A program made the translations under genes and the position numbers. A model generated the notes under the pieces. It saw only the letters and a program-made list of their open reading frames with translations, did no database searches and was not told where the DNA came from. DNA of 64,000 nucleotides from Lysobacter changpingensis (GTDB lineage: Bacteria > Pseudomonadota > Gammaproteobacteria > Xanthomonadales > Xanthomonadaceae): assembly GCF_017308985.1 (NCBI RefSeq), contig NZ_JADWPE010000002.1:372001-436000 (forward strand), given 5' to 3'. Positions 10,647 through 21,320 of the stretch are shown here, piece after piece. Each line of letters starts with the position of its first letter. The first letter of the stretch is position 1.

Positions 10647-11294
10647 TTACTTCATTACCGCGCGCTTGCCCTGTGCCAGCGCGTAGACCTCGGGCGACCG
10701 CTTGCGCGAGGCCTCGGGCTTGCGGATCACGACCCGGTCGTAACGCCGGCGCAGCTCCTTCACGTACTCGTCGAAGCCGACCCCCTGGAACAACTTGATC
10801 AGGAAGTTGCCCCCGGTGCGCAGGTGCCGGTCGGCGAAGTCCATCGCCAGCTCCGAGAGGTACATCGCCCGGGGCATGTCGACCGCGTCCACGCCACTCT
10901 TATTGGGGGCCATGTCCGACAGGACAAGGTCCACCTGCTGTCCGTTCAGCGCCGCTACCAGGCGGGATAGGACCTCATCTTCCCTGAAATCCCCATGAAG
11001 GAATTCGACGCCGGCGAGCGACGGCATGTCGAGGATGTCCAGGGCGATGACCCGGCCCGGACGCGCCGGATCGAGGCGATCGAGCTCCTGCCGGACCCAC
11101 TGGGACCAGCCGCCCGGGGCGGCGCCCAGGTCCACCACGACCATGCCCGGCTTGAGCAGGCGGTCGCGTTCGACCAGTTCCTCCAGCTTGTAGGCCGCGC
11201 GCGAACGCAGGCCCTCGGCCTTGGCCTTCTTCACGAAGGGGTCGGAAAAGTGTTCCTTGAGCCAGCGTTGGCTGGATTTGCTGCGGCTCGCCAT
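10647..11294 (-). CDS. rlmE: 23S rRNA 2'-O-ribose methyltransferase RlmE (FtsJ/RrmJ)
   Basis: RlmE methylates the 2'-OH of U2552 in the A-loop of 23S rRNA late in 50S assembly. The 215-residue protein has the catalytic K-D-K-E set of the RrmJ fold: Lys in [12 protein letters not shown]-binding [14 protein letters not shown], Asp in [11 protein letters not shown], Lys in FLIKLFQG and a C-terminal Glu in SPEVYALA. It sits immediately upstream of ftsH and is probably co-transcribed with it. The divergent yhbY gene starts 72 bp upstream, so the two share a short promoter region. Confidence 0.96.
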   Translation of the reverse strand: MASRSKSSQRWLKEHFSDPFVKKAKAEGLRSRAAYKLEELVERDRLLKPGMVVVDLGAAPGGWSQWVRQELDRLDPARPGRVIALDILDMPSLAGVEFLHGDFREDEVLSRLVAALNGQQVDLVLSDMAPNKSGVDAVDMPRAMYLSELAMDFADRHLRTGGNFLIKLFQGVGFDEYVKELRRRYDRVVIRKPEASRKRSPEVYALAQGKRAVMK

Positions 11295-11366
11295 CGGCCG
11301 GCGTCGAGGTGGGCGTGGGGGTGGTCATGATACCCTGCGCGCCCCCCAGAGGTTTTCCGTACCCCG

Positions 11367-11672
11367 ATGCAGACCGTCCTGACCGCCGCCCAGACCCGCT
11401 TCCTGCGCGGCCAGGCCCACGACCTGAAGGCGATGCTGCAGGTGGGCGGCAAGGGCATCACCGACGCGCTGGTGGCGGAGATCGACCTGGCGCTGGAACA
11501 CCATGAGCTGATCAAGGTGAAGGTCGGCGCCGAGGACCGCGACGCCCGCGACGCGATGATCGGCGAGATCGCCCAGCGCACGGGCGCCGCGCTGGTGCAG
11601 CGCATCGGCCACACGGCCGTGCTGTACCGCCCGAGCCGGGACAAGCGCCAGATCGTGCTGCCGCGGGCCTGA
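11367..11672 (+). CDS. yhbY: CRM-domain RNA-binding protein YhbY
   Basis: YhbY is a small single-domain CRM/KH-like protein that associates with pre-50S ribosomal particles. The 101-residue product shows the signature GGKG loop (VGGKGITDALV) and the GHTAVLYR strand near the C terminus, typical of the family. It is divergent from rlmE, as in many gammaproteobacteria, so two 50S-maturation genes share one intergenic region of about 70 bp. Nothing about the length or sequence is unusual. Confidence 0.93.
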   Translation: MQTVLTAAQTRFLRGQAHDLKAMLQVGGKGITDALVAEIDLALEHHELIKVKVGAEDRDARDAMIGEIAQRTGAALVQRIGHTAVLYRPSRDKRQIVLPRA

Positions 11673-11767
11673 GCGCTTCCGGGATTCGGGATTCTTAACG
11701 GCCATCTCCCGCGACGCTCGCGGCGCTTCTGCGAATCTCCAGTCCCGCATCCCCGATCCCGCCGCTC

Positions 11768-12142
11768 ATGCAGCTCAACCTCGAACACCCCGACCACGAA
11801 TTCTTCCTGCGCGCCGCCGACGGCGAATCCGCGCTGGTGAACGAACGTCGCCTGTCCGCGAGTTTCGTGCTCGCGCCGAGCCAACTGGTCGAACACTGGC
11901 CGGTGCGCGAGGTGAAGTCGATGACGCCGCAGGATCTCGACGCGGTGCTCGCGCTGGAACCGGAAGTCGTGCTGCTAGGCAGCGGCGCCACGCAGGTGTT
12001 CCCGCCGGCGGCGGTGCTCGCGCACTGCCTGCGTGCCGGGGTCGGGCTGGAAACGATGACCAACGCCGCCGCCGCGCGCACGTTCAACGTGCTGGCCGGC
12101 GAAGGCCGCCGCGTGGTCGCCGCGTTCGTGCTGCCGGGCTAG
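11768..12142 (+). CDS. Mth938-like domain protein (DUF498/NDUFAF3 family)
   Basis: The 124-residue protein matches the Mth938-like fold. It has an early VNERRLSASFVLAP segment, central VVLLGSGATQVFPP (the characteristic LLGTG-type glycine loop) and GLETMTNAAAARTFNVLAGEGRRVVAAFV at the end. Mitochondrial relatives (NDUFAF3) help assemble complex I; the bacterial role is not settled. It follows yhbY by 95 bp on the same strand. Its stop codon overlaps by 4 bp the stop end of the convergent nuclease-like lipoprotein gene. The family call is firm, the function open. Confidence 0.85.
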   Translation: MQLNLEHPDHEFFLRAADGESALVNERRLSASFVLAPSQLVEHWPVREVKSMTPQDLDAVLALEPEVVLLGSGATQVFPPAAVLAHCLRAGVGLETMTNAAAARTFNVLAGEGRRVVAAFVLPG

Positions 12143-13032
12143 TCGCCTTCGCGCGGCAGGAACGGAAGCCGCGCCCACACGCCGTAATGATCCGATGCCC
12201 AGCGGCCGTCCGCGTCGGGCGCGGCGAGGATGCGCGTGGATTCCGGTGTCGCGAAGGCGCCCTTTCCGACATGGATGCGGTCGATCCGCGCCGGCGGATT
12301 GAAGCGCGGGTTCAGCGTGGCGTGCGCGAGGGTGTCGACCGGCTCGCCCGCATGCGCCGCCGCGTACGCATCGACGAACGCCGCGCGTAGCGGCGCCATC
12401 TCCGGTGCATCCGCCACGACGTTGAAGTCGCCGGCGATCACCACCGGCGCATCGCCGCGCGTGGCTTCGACGAACGAAAGCAGATCCGCGATCTGCCGCC
12501 CACGCGTCACGCCGCTGCGATCCTCGAAATCCAGATGCACGACATAAAGGTTCACTTCGCGGCCGTGCACCGTCGCGCGCACCCAGCCGGCAATGCGGTA
12601 CGCCTCGTGCGGCTGCAACCTGCGGAAGCCGCGCTGCGTCGCCGGTTCGCGCGTGAGAATGGCATTGCCGTAACGGCGCGTGCGGTCGGTCGCATCGACC
12701 GACACGAAGAACGCGTGATAGCCCAGCCGCTCCGCCAGCGTTCGCGCCTGGTTCGGAAGGCCGTCGTCCTGCAGTACTTCCTGCAGCACGATCGCGTCCG
12801 GCGAAAGGCGGCGCAGTTCGGCTTCGATCATTGACTGGCGATGCGGCCAGTCCTCGCGGTCGTGCCAGAGGTTCAACGTGACGATCTCCAGCGCGGGCGT
12901 CGCTTCGCGCGGCGCATGCGTGGCGCAACCGGCAAGCATCGCCGCCGACACCAGCAGCATCCACCGCCACGCGTGCCGCGCCGGATCCGCGCCACGTCCA
13001 GCACGTCCGCATCGCGCGGACGTCGCGCTCAT
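12139..13032 (-). CDS. Endonuclease/exonuclease/phosphatase-family lipoprotein
   Basis: The 297-residue product has a signal peptide with a lipobox (MLAGC, about residues 31-35), then an EEP-fold domain. Visible active-site motifs are TLNLWHD, VLQEVLQ (metal-binding Glu), VVHLDFEDRSG, VIAGDFNVV (Asp and Asn of the catalytic GDxN) and a C-terminal SDHYGV (Asp-His pair). The full set suggests an active phosphodiesterase acting on DNA, a nucleotide or a lipid in the periplasm; the substrate cannot be told. It shares a 4-bp ATGA overlap with the upstream nlpD-like gene, so the two are coupled. Confidence 0.85.
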   Translation of the reverse strand: MSATSARCGRAGRGADPARHAWRWMLLVSAAMLAGCATHAPREATPALEIVTLNLWHDREDWPHRQSMIEAELRRLSPDAIVLQEVLQDDGLPNQARTLAERLGYHAFFVSVDATDRTRRYGNAILTREPATQRGFRRLQPHEAYRIAGWVRATVHGREVNLYVVHLDFEDRSGVTRGRQIADLLSFVEATRGDAPVVIAGDFNVVADAPEMAPLRAAFVDAYAAAHAGEPVDTLAHATLNPRFNPPARIDRIHVGKGAFATPESTRILAAPDADGRWASDHYGVWARLPFLPREGD

Positions 13033-13838
13033 CGCTTCGGCAGGTACGTCAGCGGATCGACCGGCTTGCCGTTGTAGCGCACCTCGAAGTGCAGCATCTC
13101 GCGCGGCGCGCCGCTGCGGCCCATTTCCGCGATCTGCTGGCCCGAGCGCACCAGCTGGCCTTCGTTGACCAGGCGGTTGCGGTTATGCCCGTAGGCGGAA
13201 AGCCACTGCTCGTTGTGCTTGATGATGATCAGCTCACCGTAGCCGACCAGGCCCGAGCCGGAATACACGACGACGCCGTCCGCCGCCGCGCGCACCGGCG
13301 CGCCGCTGGCGCCGGCGATGTCGATGCCCTGCTTGGTCGGTTCGCCCGCGACGTAGCGGCCGATCAGCTCACCGTCCGCTGGCCAGCGCCACTTGATGTC
13401 GCTCGCGGCAGGCGCGGCGGGTTTCGGCGCGGGGGCGGCGGGCGTCGCGGGTTTGCCCGGACTGCTTGCGGGACGCGTGGACGCCGTGCTGCCGCCCTTC
13501 CCCGCCGGGTACAGGCGCAGCTTCTGGCCGGGGTAGATCGTGTACGGCGGATCGATGCCGTTCCATGCCGCGAGGTCCTGCAGCCGGACGTTGTTGCGCG
13601 AGGCGATCGCGAACAGCGTGTCGCCGCGGCGGACCGTGGTGCTGGCGCCCGGACGGACCTTCGAAGGTGCCTGCGACGAAGCGCCCGGCTCGCGGTAGAC
13701 CTTGGTGCTCCAGCAGCCGCCCAGCAGGAGGACGGAGGCCGCGATGGCGGCAGCGGCAGCGAATCGCGCGGCCCTTCGGCCGGCATCCGGTCGCGCCGCA
13801 TCGAGTCGCGCCCCATCAAATCGCCATGTTCCGGTCAT
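13029..13838 (-). CDS. nlpD: NlpD-like murein-hydrolase activator lipoprotein (LysM + LytM)
   Basis: NlpD-type proteins activate the division amidase AmiC at the septum. The 269-residue protein has a signal peptide and lipobox (LLGGC), a LysM domain (VRRGDTLFAIASRN to PGQKLRLYP), an Ala/Pro/Lys-rich linker and a C-terminal M23/LytM domain. The LytM zinc ligands are degenerate: the usual HxH strand reads MLHFEV and the first His region reads QGIDIAG. It should therefore be a non-catalytic activator rather than a hydrolase. The start at 13838 is preceded by GAGAGG. It follows yqaA, pcm and surE in the conserved surE-pcm-nlpD neighbourhood. Confidence 0.9.
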   Translation of the reverse strand: MTGTWRFDGARLDAARPDAGRRAARFAAAAAIAASVLLLGGCWSTKVYREPGASSQAPSKVRPGASTTVRRGDTLFAIASRNNVRLQDLAAWNGIDPPYTIYPGQKLRLYPAGKGGSTASTRPASSPGKPATPAAPAPKPAAPAASDIKWRWPADGELIGRYVAGEPTKQGIDIAGASGAPVRAAADGVVVYSGSGLVGYGELIIIKHNEQWLSAYGHNRNRLVNEGQLVRSGQQIAEMGRSGAPREMLHFEVRYNGKPVDPLTYLPKR

Positions 13839-13861
13839 GCGTCCTCTCATCCGACCCGCTC

Positions 13862-14476
13862 TCATCCAAATTGGGCCTTCCATACCAGCCAGCCGATCGC
13901 CGCCACGAGGAGCACCGAGGCGATCCAGCCGATCGGCTCGATGTAGCGTCGCAGCGCCGCCTCGGCGCGCACGCCACCCAGGCGGATGGCCAGCGCGACC
14001 AGGTACACGCGCTTGCCGCGGCCGATGAACATGCTGGCCAGGAACGGTACCAACGGCACGCCGACGATGCCCGACGCCCAGGTGAATATCTTCAGCGGAA
14101 TCGGCGTGAACCCTGCGAGAACCAGCAGCCAGAACGCCTGCCACGGCGAATGGGCGGCGATCTCGCGCAACTGCTGCACCTGCGCGTCGATGCGCTCCAT
14201 CCAGCCCAGCGCGGCGAGCAGCGGCTTGACCAGTTCGTAGGCGAAGTGGCCCAGCGCGTAGCCCACCACCGCGCCGGCGAGGGAGCCCAGGAGGCTCAGC
14301 GTCGCGAACCAGAACCCGCGCTTGGGCTGCGCCAGGCACATGGGCGCCAGCATCACTTCCGGCGGAACCGGAAACACGACCGCTTCGGCAAAGCTCAACC
14401 CGGTGAGGAAGGCGGGCGCGCGGCGGTGACGCGCCCAGCCGATGGTGCGCTCGTACAACGGTCCGAAGATCTTCAA
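13862..14476 (-). CDS. YqaA/DedA-like inner-membrane protein
   Basis: This 204-residue protein has four or five hydrophobic segments and the VTT/SNARE-associated pattern of YqaA: FAEAVVFPVPPEVMLAPM near the N terminus and GFTPIPLKIFTWASG in the middle. The Glu and the FTPIPxK motif match the DedA superfamily, some members of which flip undecaprenyl-phosphate or other lipids; no activity is shown for YqaA itself. It lies between pcm and nlpD on the same strand, an arrangement common in Xanthomonadaceae, and is likely co-transcribed with them. Confidence 0.88.
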   Translation of the reverse strand: MKIFGPLYERTIGWARHRRAPAFLTGLSFAEAVVFPVPPEVMLAPMCLAQPKRGFWFATLSLLGSLAGAVVGYALGHFAYELVKPLLAALGWMERIDAQVQQLREIAAHSPWQAFWLLVLAGFTPIPLKIFTWASGIVGVPLVPFLASMFIGRGKRVYLVALAIRLGGVRAEAALRRYIEPIGWIASVLLVAAIGWLVWKAQFG

Positions 14477-14524
14477 CGCGGGCCTCTGTCCTTCAGGTTG
14501 TGCGGTGTGGGCGCTGCGCGGCGG

Positions 14525-15202
14525 TCAATCGACCATGCCCGACAGCAGCGGCACGAAGACTACCGGCGCGAGCGTCTGCTGCGTGACATTTCCGTCCGCG
14601 TCCTTGTGCAGCTTCAGCAGCGATTGCGATCCGGCGCCGCCGACGGGGGCGATCAGCGTGCCGTTCGGCGCGAGCTGGTCGGTCAGCGCATCGACCAGCG
14701 CGGGTGCGGCGGCGGTGACGATGATCGCGTCGAAGGGACCGTTCTCCGGCCAGCCGATGCGGCCGTCGTCGTGCTTGCTGCGAACATTCATGCCGAGCTG
14801 GCGGAAGCGCTTGCGCGCGGTGCGCAGCAGTTCGCCGATGCGTTCGACCGTGTGCACTTCCAGGCCGAGTGCCGCCAGCACCGCGGCCTGGTAGCCCGAG
14901 CCGGTGCCGATTTCCAGCACTTTCTTCGGTTCGGATTCGAGCAGCGCCTCGGTCATCTTCGCCACCACCCACGGTTGCGAGATGGTCTGGCCGTGGCCGA
15001 TCGGCAACGCGGTGTCCTCGTAGGCGCGCGTGGCGAGCGCCTCGTCGACGAACAGGTGGCGCGGCACGGTACGGATCGCGTTGAGCACGCGTTCGTCGCG
15101 GATGCCGTTGTCGCGCAGGCGATCGACCAGGCGGTCGCGCACGCGCTGCGAGGTCATGCCCGAGCCGATCGCCTCGGGTTGCAGGCGCATGCGCAGGGTC
15201 AT
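14525..15202 (-). CDS. pcm: Protein-L-isoaspartate O-methyltransferase Pcm
   Basis: Pcm methylates isoaspartyl residues to start repair of aged proteins. The 225-residue protein contains the family motifs: [20 protein letters not shown]-binding motif [35 protein letters not shown] and LIAPVGG. The ATG at 15202 overlaps the surE stop codon by 4 bp (ATGA), which both selects this start over upstream alternatives and implies coupled translation. The surE-pcm pair is a stationary-phase survival module in proteobacteria. Confidence 0.96.
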   Translation of the reverse strand: MTLRMRLQPEAIGSGMTSQRVRDRLVDRLRDNGIRDERVLNAIRTVPRHLFVDEALATRAYEDTALPIGHGQTISQPWVVAKMTEALLESEPKKVLEIGTGSGYQAAVLAALGLEVHTVERIGELLRTARKRFRQLGMNVRSKHDDGRIGWPENGPFDAIIVTAAAPALVDALTDQLAPNGTLIAPVGGAGSQSLLKLHKDADGNVTQQTLAPVVFVPLLSGMVD

Positions 15203-16002
15203 GCCGCCTGCTCCGGCTTGCGCGACGCGCGATGGCCGAGCGACGTCGCCAGCCCGTCGACCCAGCTGGCGACCTGGTCGAGCGCGTGGTAGCGCGTGAG
15301 GTCCACCTGGATCGGCGTGATCGAAATATGCCCGGTGCGCAGCGCGTGGAAATCGGTGCCGGGACCGGCATCCTGTTCGGCGCCGGCGGGACCGATCCAC
15401 CACCACTGCCGCCCGCGCGGATCCTGCTGCGGGATGCAGGCCTCGGCGCGATGGCGGTTGCCCAGGCGGGTGACCTCGAAGCCGCGCACTTCATCCCACG
15501 GGATGTCGGGCACGTTCACGTTGAGGATGGTGTCGGCCGGCAGCGGATCTACGCGCAGGCGGGCGATGATCTCCGCCGCCGCGCGCGCCGCGGTCTCGTA
15601 GTGCCGGCCGGTGTGATCGACCGTCTGCAGCGACATCGCCACCGCCGGCAGGCCGAGGAAGCGGCCTTCCATCGCCGCGGCGACGGTGCCGGAATAGATC
15701 ACGTCGTCGCCGAGATTGGCGGTGTTGTTGATGCCGGAGACGACGATGTCCGGTTCGACCTCGAGCATCCCCGTGATGGCCACGTGCACGCAGTCGGTCG
15801 GCGTGCCGAACACGCGCCAGGTCGAGTCGTCGAGCTGCTGCACGCGCACCGGCGCGTCCAGGGTGAGCGAATTGCTGGCGCCGGAACGGTCGCGGTCGGG
15901 CGCCACCACCAGGACTTCGTGCCCCGCCGCGCGCAGGCCATCGGCCAGGACGCGGATGCCGGGCGCGTCGACGCCGTCGTCGTTGCTCACCAGTACTCGC
16001 AT
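15199..16002 (-). CDS. surE: 5'/3'-nucleotidase SurE
   Basis: SurE is a metal-dependent phosphatase that hydrolyses nucleoside 5'- and 3'-monophosphates and short polyphosphate. The 267-residue protein begins [15 protein letters not shown] with the metal-binding DD pair. It has [19 protein letters not shown] and the [10 protein letters not shown] helix typical of the family. The start at 16002 is preceded by AAGGGAG at ideal spacing; the longer open frame upstream is not family-like. Four-base overlap with pcm follows. The Smr-domain gene diverges from its promoter region. Confidence 0.96.
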   Translation of the reverse strand: MRVLVSNDDGVDAPGIRVLADGLRAAGHEVLVVAPDRDRSGASNSLTLDAPVRVQQLDDSTWRVFGTPTDCVHVAITGMLEVEPDIVVSGINNTANLGDDVIYSGTVAAAMEGRFLGLPAVAMSLQTVDHTGRHYETAARAAAEIIARLRVDPLPADTILNVNVPDIPWDEVRGFEVTRLGNRHRAEACIPQQDPRGRQWWWIGPAGAEQDAGPGTDFHALRTGHISITPIQVDLTRYHALDQVASWVDGLATSLGHRASRKPEQAA

Positions 16003-16181
16003 GGACTCCCTTGTGAATGCCTTTGGTGCTTGCCGGAACACGGCGCCGGCGCGGGTCGGGCCCGCGCCGCGCGAAGGCCCATGATAGCCGATGCCGCCCG
16101 CGCGCCCGGGGACGGCGTGCACGGCTTGCGAACGTGGCGTTACCCGGTTGCGGAACGGACTCGCGACGCTAGGCTTGTCGC

Positions 16182-16751
16182 ATGTCCGAACGACGCGACG
16201 ATGACGAAGACGACGCCGAGCTGTTCCGCTCCGCGATCGGACCGGTGCGGCCCATGCGCGACACCGCGGCGCCGCCGCCATCCGCGCCGAAGCCGCGCCC
16301 GCGCGCGCGCATGGCCGAACGCGACGAGGCGCACGCGCGCGAGCAGTTCCGCCATGCGCTGGAGGACAGCCTGCTGGAAGCCGGCGATGCGCTGAGCTAC
16401 CGGCGCGACGAAGTGACGCCGCGCCTGCTGCAGAAGCTCAAGCGCGGCGAAATCGCGGTGCAGGAGGAACTCGACCTGCACGGCGCGGACACGCGCGAGG
16501 CCGAACAACTGGTGCGCGCCTTCCTGCACGATGCCCGCCAGCACGGCGTGGGCTGCGTGCGGATCGTGCACGGAAAGGGCCTGCACGGCGCCGCCTCGAT
16601 CGCATCGGGCGGGCAGCCGGTGCTGAAGAACCTGGTGGACCGCATGCTGCGGCATCGCGCGGACGTGCTGGCGTTCCACTCCGCGCCGCCGGCGCAGGGC
16701 GGCACCGGTGCGGTGCTGGTGCTGCTCGCGCCCCGTCGCCTGCGCTCCTGA
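16182..16751 (+). CDS. Smr/MutS2-domain protein
   Basis: The 189-residue protein has an acidic, then Pro/Arg-rich N-terminal half without clear structure, then a C-terminal Smr domain (about residues 92-180). The domain carries [15 protein letters not shown] and [11 protein letters not shown], the LDLHG and HGKG motifs of Smr endonucleases. Small Smr proteins (YdaL/SmrA/SmrB types) cleave DNA or collided-ribosome mRNA; the DLHG and GKG motifs needed for cleavage are intact. It is transcribed divergently from surE. A short 8-bp stem-loop (16759-16777) lies just after its stop. Confidence 0.88.
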   Translation: MSERRDDDEDDAELFRSAIGPVRPMRDTAAPPPSAPKPRPRARMAERDEAHAREQFRHALEDSLLEAGDALSYRRDEVTPRLLQKLKRGEIAVQEELDLHGADTREAEQLVRAFLHDARQHGVGCVRIVHGKGLHGAASIASGGQPVLKNLVDRMLRHRADVLAFHSAPPAQGGTGAVLVLLAPRRLRS

Positions 16752-16782
16752 GCGGAGCGCCGACGCAGGGCGTCGGCAGGGT

Positions 16783-17025
16783 TTACTTGGGCTCTCCGGC
16801 GGTCTGCTCGACCTGTTCAGCCGACACGCGCGGCACGTTCACCCAGACCACTTCCAGTCCACGACGACGCGCGACGCGTTCGACGTACGCGATGTATTCC
16901 TCGTCGGCGTCCATGATGGTCGGCGAGCGCGGTTCCGGGCTGTAGGTGGACCTGGCCTCCATGCCTGCGCAGGCCGACAGGCCCACGACGGACAGCAACA
17001 CAATCATGCGAAGCGATGCGTTCAT
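16783..17025 (-). CDS. Small predicted lipoprotein, function unknown
   Basis: This 80-residue protein has a basic start, a hydrophobic stretch and a lipobox ending LSAC (Cys19), so it should be a lipoprotein. The mature part contains Arg/Pro-rich and acidic patches followed by VVWVNVPRVSAEQVEQ. I recognise no family. It is isolated between the convergent Smr gene and the end of truD. The clean signal peptide and the hairpin separating it from Smr support a real gene. Confidence 0.65.
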   Translation of the reverse strand: MNASLRMIVLLSVVGLSACAGMEARSTYSPEPRSPTIMDADEEYIAYVERVARRRGLEVVWVNVPRVSAEQVEQTAGEPK

Positions 17026-17177
17026 GACGACATCTCCATGACGTTTTCCGCGACGCCATGCGGCGTGGCGGCAGCGCGTTGCGACGCTGCAATTCCGGCT
17101 TATACGCCGGCGCCCACAAGGGGCCAGTGCCGGCCGATCCTTTCCGACGAACGGTCGTGAGTCGCCTGCGAGCGTGC

Positions 17178-18230
17178 TCAGCCGACGCGACCGACCGCAC
17201 GCACGTCGCCCAGTTCGGCGAGCACGACCGTCGCGTACGCTCCCGGCGGCAGCGCGAACGCGAGTTCGAGGACATCGCTTTCACGCCACGACCACGCAAG
17301 GTCGACAGGCTTCAGGCGCAACGCGCGGCGCTCCTGCCGCAAGCCTTCCGACTCCAGTCCCGCGCGCAACGCGAGTGCTTCCCCGTCGGACAGCACGTCG
17401 CTTTCCAGCTGCGCCGCCTCGCCTGTCGTGCGCGGTTCGCCGCGTCCCCACAGCGGGCCGGTGGGATGGATGTCAAACGACGCGAGCCGCTGCGCGAGTG
17501 CCTCGTCGAACGGCTCCGGCCCGAACACGCTGCGGCTGCCGTCGAGCATCCACACCTCGCCTTCGAGCGGCGAATCCCAGCAACCGCGACGCACGCGCGC
17601 GTCGAGCACGCGGTTGAACAGTTCCGAGCGCGCGGCCGACACCAGCAACGTGCGCTGCTCGCGCCGCACGCGGCGGCCGGCGAACATCGCGCGCGCGTTG
17701 GCGACGTTGTCGCCGTCGCGGCCGAAGCGCTGTTCGCCGAAATAGTTGGGAACGCCGCGTTCGCAGATCGCCTGCAGGCGCTGTTCGATCGCGCCCCGAT
17801 CGCCGTTCACGGCGCGCAGCGTCAGCACGAAGCGGTTGCCGGCGAGCGCGCCGCGCGGCAGCTTCTTCGCGTGCCAGGCGTGTTCGACGACGGTGAGGCG
17901 CTCCTCGCCTTCGGCGAAATCCAGCGTGGACAGGTCCGGCGCAACCTTCTTCGGCAGGTGCACGCTGAAGCGCTGACGCGTGACCGCATGGCGGTCCTTC
18001 AAACCCGCGTAGCCGATCGCGACCTCGCCCACGCCCGCCCACTGCGCGATGCGCTTCGCGGCGAACGCGGTGTTCATGCCGCGCTTCTCGACGGTGAGCA
18101 GCAGGTGCTCGCCGGCGCCGGAGGCTTCGAAGCCCGGCAGTTCCTCGACGGCGAAATCCTCCGGCGTGGCGCGCATGTTCGCCGACAGCACGGCGTCGCC
18201 ATGCGCGCGGGCCAGGGCGGGCTCGTTCAC
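17178..18230 (-). CDS. truD: tRNA pseudouridine(13) synthase TruD
   Basis: TruD makes pseudouridine 13 in tRNA-Glu. The protein contains the catalytic motif [12 protein letters not shown], with nucleophilic Asp79 in the GTG-start numbering, plus NYFGEQRFG and NRF segments diagnostic of the TruD family. The GTG at 18230 overlaps the ispF stop as GTGA and is preceded by GGTGA, so it is preferred over an ATG at 18248 that would overlap ispF by 22 bp. That gives 350 residues. It is the last gene of the ftsB-ispD-ispF-truD chain. Confidence 0.95.
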   Translation of the reverse strand: MNEPALARAHGDAVLSANMRATPEDFAVEELPGFEASGAGEHLLLTVEKRGMNTAFAAKRIAQWAGVGEVAIGYAGLKDRHAVTRQRFSVHLPKKVAPDLSTLDFAEGEERLTVVEHAWHAKKLPRGALAGNRFVLTLRAVNGDRGAIEQRLQAICERGVPNYFGEQRFGRDGDNVANARAMFAGRRVRREQRTLLVSAARSELFNRVLDARVRRGCWDSPLEGEVWMLDGSRSVFGPEPFDEALAQRLASFDIHPTGPLWGRGEPRTTGEAAQLESDVLSDGEALALRAGLESEGLRQERRALRLKPVDLAWSWRESDVLELAFALPPGAYATVVLAELGDVRAVGRVG

Positions 18231-18706
18231 GGCTTCACCAGCAGGCACACCGCCATCGCCGCAATGCCTTCGCCGCGCCCGGTGAAACCGAGCTGCTCGC
18301 TGGTCGTCGCCTTGACGCTGATCGCGTCCACGTCCACGCCCAGTTCCTGCGCGATCGCCTCGCGCATCGCCGTCGCATGCGGACCGACTTTTGGACGCTC
18401 ACACACCACGGTCACGTCCGCATTGCCGAGTTGCCAGCCGCGTTCGCGTGCGAGCGCATCGCAATGACGCAGGAAGGCGCGGCTGTCGGCGCCCTTCCAC
18501 TGCGGATCGCTGGGCGGGAAGTGCTTGCCGATGTCGCCCAGCGCGAGCGCGCCGAGGATCGCATCGCACAGTGCGTGGATCACGACGTCGCCGTCGGAAT
18601 GCGCGAGCACGCCGCGATCGTGCGGCACGCGCACGCCGCCAAGCACGACGTGGTCGCCGTCGCCGAACGCGTGCACGTCGTAGCCCTGGCCGATGCGGAT
18701 GTTCAT
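18227..18706 (-). CDS. ispF: 2-C-methyl-D-erythritol 2,4-cyclodiphosphate synthase IspF
   Basis: IspF cyclises CDP-ME-2-phosphate in the MEP isoprenoid pathway. The 159-residue protein has the usual length. Zinc ligands sit in GYDVHAF (Asp10, His12), the substrate loop is [15 protein letters not shown], and [15 protein letters not shown] lies near the C terminus. The start is preceded by AAAGG. It follows ispD by 83 bp, and its stop overlaps the truD GTG start by 4 bp. With ispD it encodes two of the three central MEP steps. Confidence 0.97.
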   Translation of the reverse strand: MNIRIGQGYDVHAFGDGDHVVLGGVRVPHDRGVLAHSDGDVVIHALCDAILGALALGDIGKHFPPSDPQWKGADSRAFLRHCDALARERGWQLGNADVTVVCERPKVGPHATAMREAIAQELGVDVDAISVKATTSEQLGFTGRGEGIAAMAVCLLVKP

Positions 18707-18789
18707 GAAGTTGCCTTTCGAACGTTCGCGCGCAGGGCGCGCATGAGAAAAATCGGGCGAAGACGATGCGTCCGCGAAGGACGAACGCG

Positions 18790-19491
18790 TCAGCCCGCAC
18801 TGCCTCGCGCGAGAAGATACTCCGCCAGCGCGAGATCCGCCGGCGTGGTCACCTTCAGGTTGTCCTCGCGGCCTTCGACCAGCGCCGGATGCACGCCCAT
18901 GCGCTCCATCGCCATCGCTTCGTCGGTGACGACGATGCCGGCGGCGCGGGCGCGTTCCAGCGCGGCGGTAAGCGCGCCGCGGCGGAACGCCTGCGGCGTG
19001 AACGCGCGCCACAGCGCCGAACGCGGTTCGGTCGCGACGATGCGCGCGTCCGCGTCGGCGCGCTTGAGGGTGTCGCGCACCGGCGCGCCGAGGATCGCGC
19101 CGTCGGCGTGCGCGCTGGCGATGTCGATGAGACGGTCGAGATCGGCGCCACGCAGGTTCGGACGCGCGGCATCGTGCACGAGGATCAAGGCATCGTCGCC
19201 AACATCGGTCGGCAACGCGTGCAGCGCGGCGAGCACCGAATCGGCGCGTTCGCCGCCGCCGGTGCAGCGCAGCAGCGGCTTGCCCTGGCGCGAAGTCCAA
19301 CCCGGCCAGCGCGGATCGTCGGCCGCCAGCGCGACCATCGCGCCGTCGATGCGCGGATGGGAGAGCAGCGCGTCGAGCGCGTGCGCGATCAGCGGCTTGC
19401 CGGCCGCTTCGAGGTATTGCTTGGGAACCTCGCCGCCGAATCGTGTGCCGCGGCCGGCGGCGGGCAACACCGCCCAGATGCGCGGTGTCAC
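18790..19491 (-). CDS. ispD: 2-C-methyl-D-erythritol 4-phosphate cytidylyltransferase IspD
   Basis: IspD makes CDP-methylerythritol from MEP and CTP. The 233-residue protein starts with the nucleotidyltransferase signature [18 protein letters not shown] and contains [19 protein letters not shown] and the later [10 protein letters not shown] and DEAMAMER motifs. Its start is the GTG at 19491, which overlaps the ftsB stop as GTGA (19488-19491). No upstream ATG gives a family-like N terminus, so GTG initiation and coupling to ftsB are well supported. Confidence 0.96.
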   Translation of the reverse strand: MTPRIWAVLPAAGRGTRFGGEVPKQYLEAAGKPLIAHALDALLSHPRIDGAMVALAADDPRWPGWTSRQGKPLLRCTGGGERADSVLAALHALPTDVGDDALILVHDAARPNLRGADLDRLIDIASAHADGAILGAPVRDTLKRADADARIVATEPRSALWRAFTPQAFRRGALTAALERARAAGIVVTDEAMAMERMGVHPALVEGREDNLKVTTPADLALAEYLLARGSAG

Positions 19492-19832
19492 GGCGCGGGG
19501 GCCTGCGCGTCTTCGGCAGGCGGCGTGTCGGTGGCCGGCGCGGTCGAACCTTCCGGCTCGACCACGCGGTAGAACGTCTCGCCGGGCTTGATCATGCCCA
19601 GCTCGCTGCGCGCGCGTTCCTCGACGGCCGCTTCGCCGGACTTGAGGTCCTCGACCTCGGCCGCGAGTGCGTCGTTGCGCTGCTGCAGGCCGGCGTTTTC
19701 GCGCGTCTGCTGCTGCACCTGCCGGTCCAGGCGGGCGACGGAGCGGCTGCCGCCCTCGCCTACCCAGAGGCGGTACTGCAGGAACGCCAGCAATCCGGCG
19801 AGCAGCACCAGCAGCAGTCGCAACCAGCGCAT
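19488..19832 (-). CDS. ftsB: Cell division protein FtsB
   Basis: FtsB is a bitopic inner-membrane protein that forms the FtsQLB complex activating septal peptidoglycan synthesis. The 114-residue product has one N-terminal helix (about residues 4-20), then a leucine/glutamine-rich coiled coil ([22 protein letters not shown]) and the conserved [21 protein letters not shown] Pro/Ala/Thr-rich tail of about 22 residues extends beyond the E. coli protein. It lies 18 bp after eno and overlaps ispD, the classic eno-ftsB-ispD order. Confidence 0.95.
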   Translation of the reverse strand: MRWLRLLLVLLAGLLAFLQYRLWVGEGGSRSVARLDRQVQQQTRENAGLQQRNDALAAEVEDLKSGEAAVEERARSELGMIKPGETFYRVVEPEGSTAPATDTPPAEDAQAPAP

Positions 19833-19850
19833 GCGCGCGTGCCCCGTGCC

Positions 19851-21320
<1,470 letters not shown>

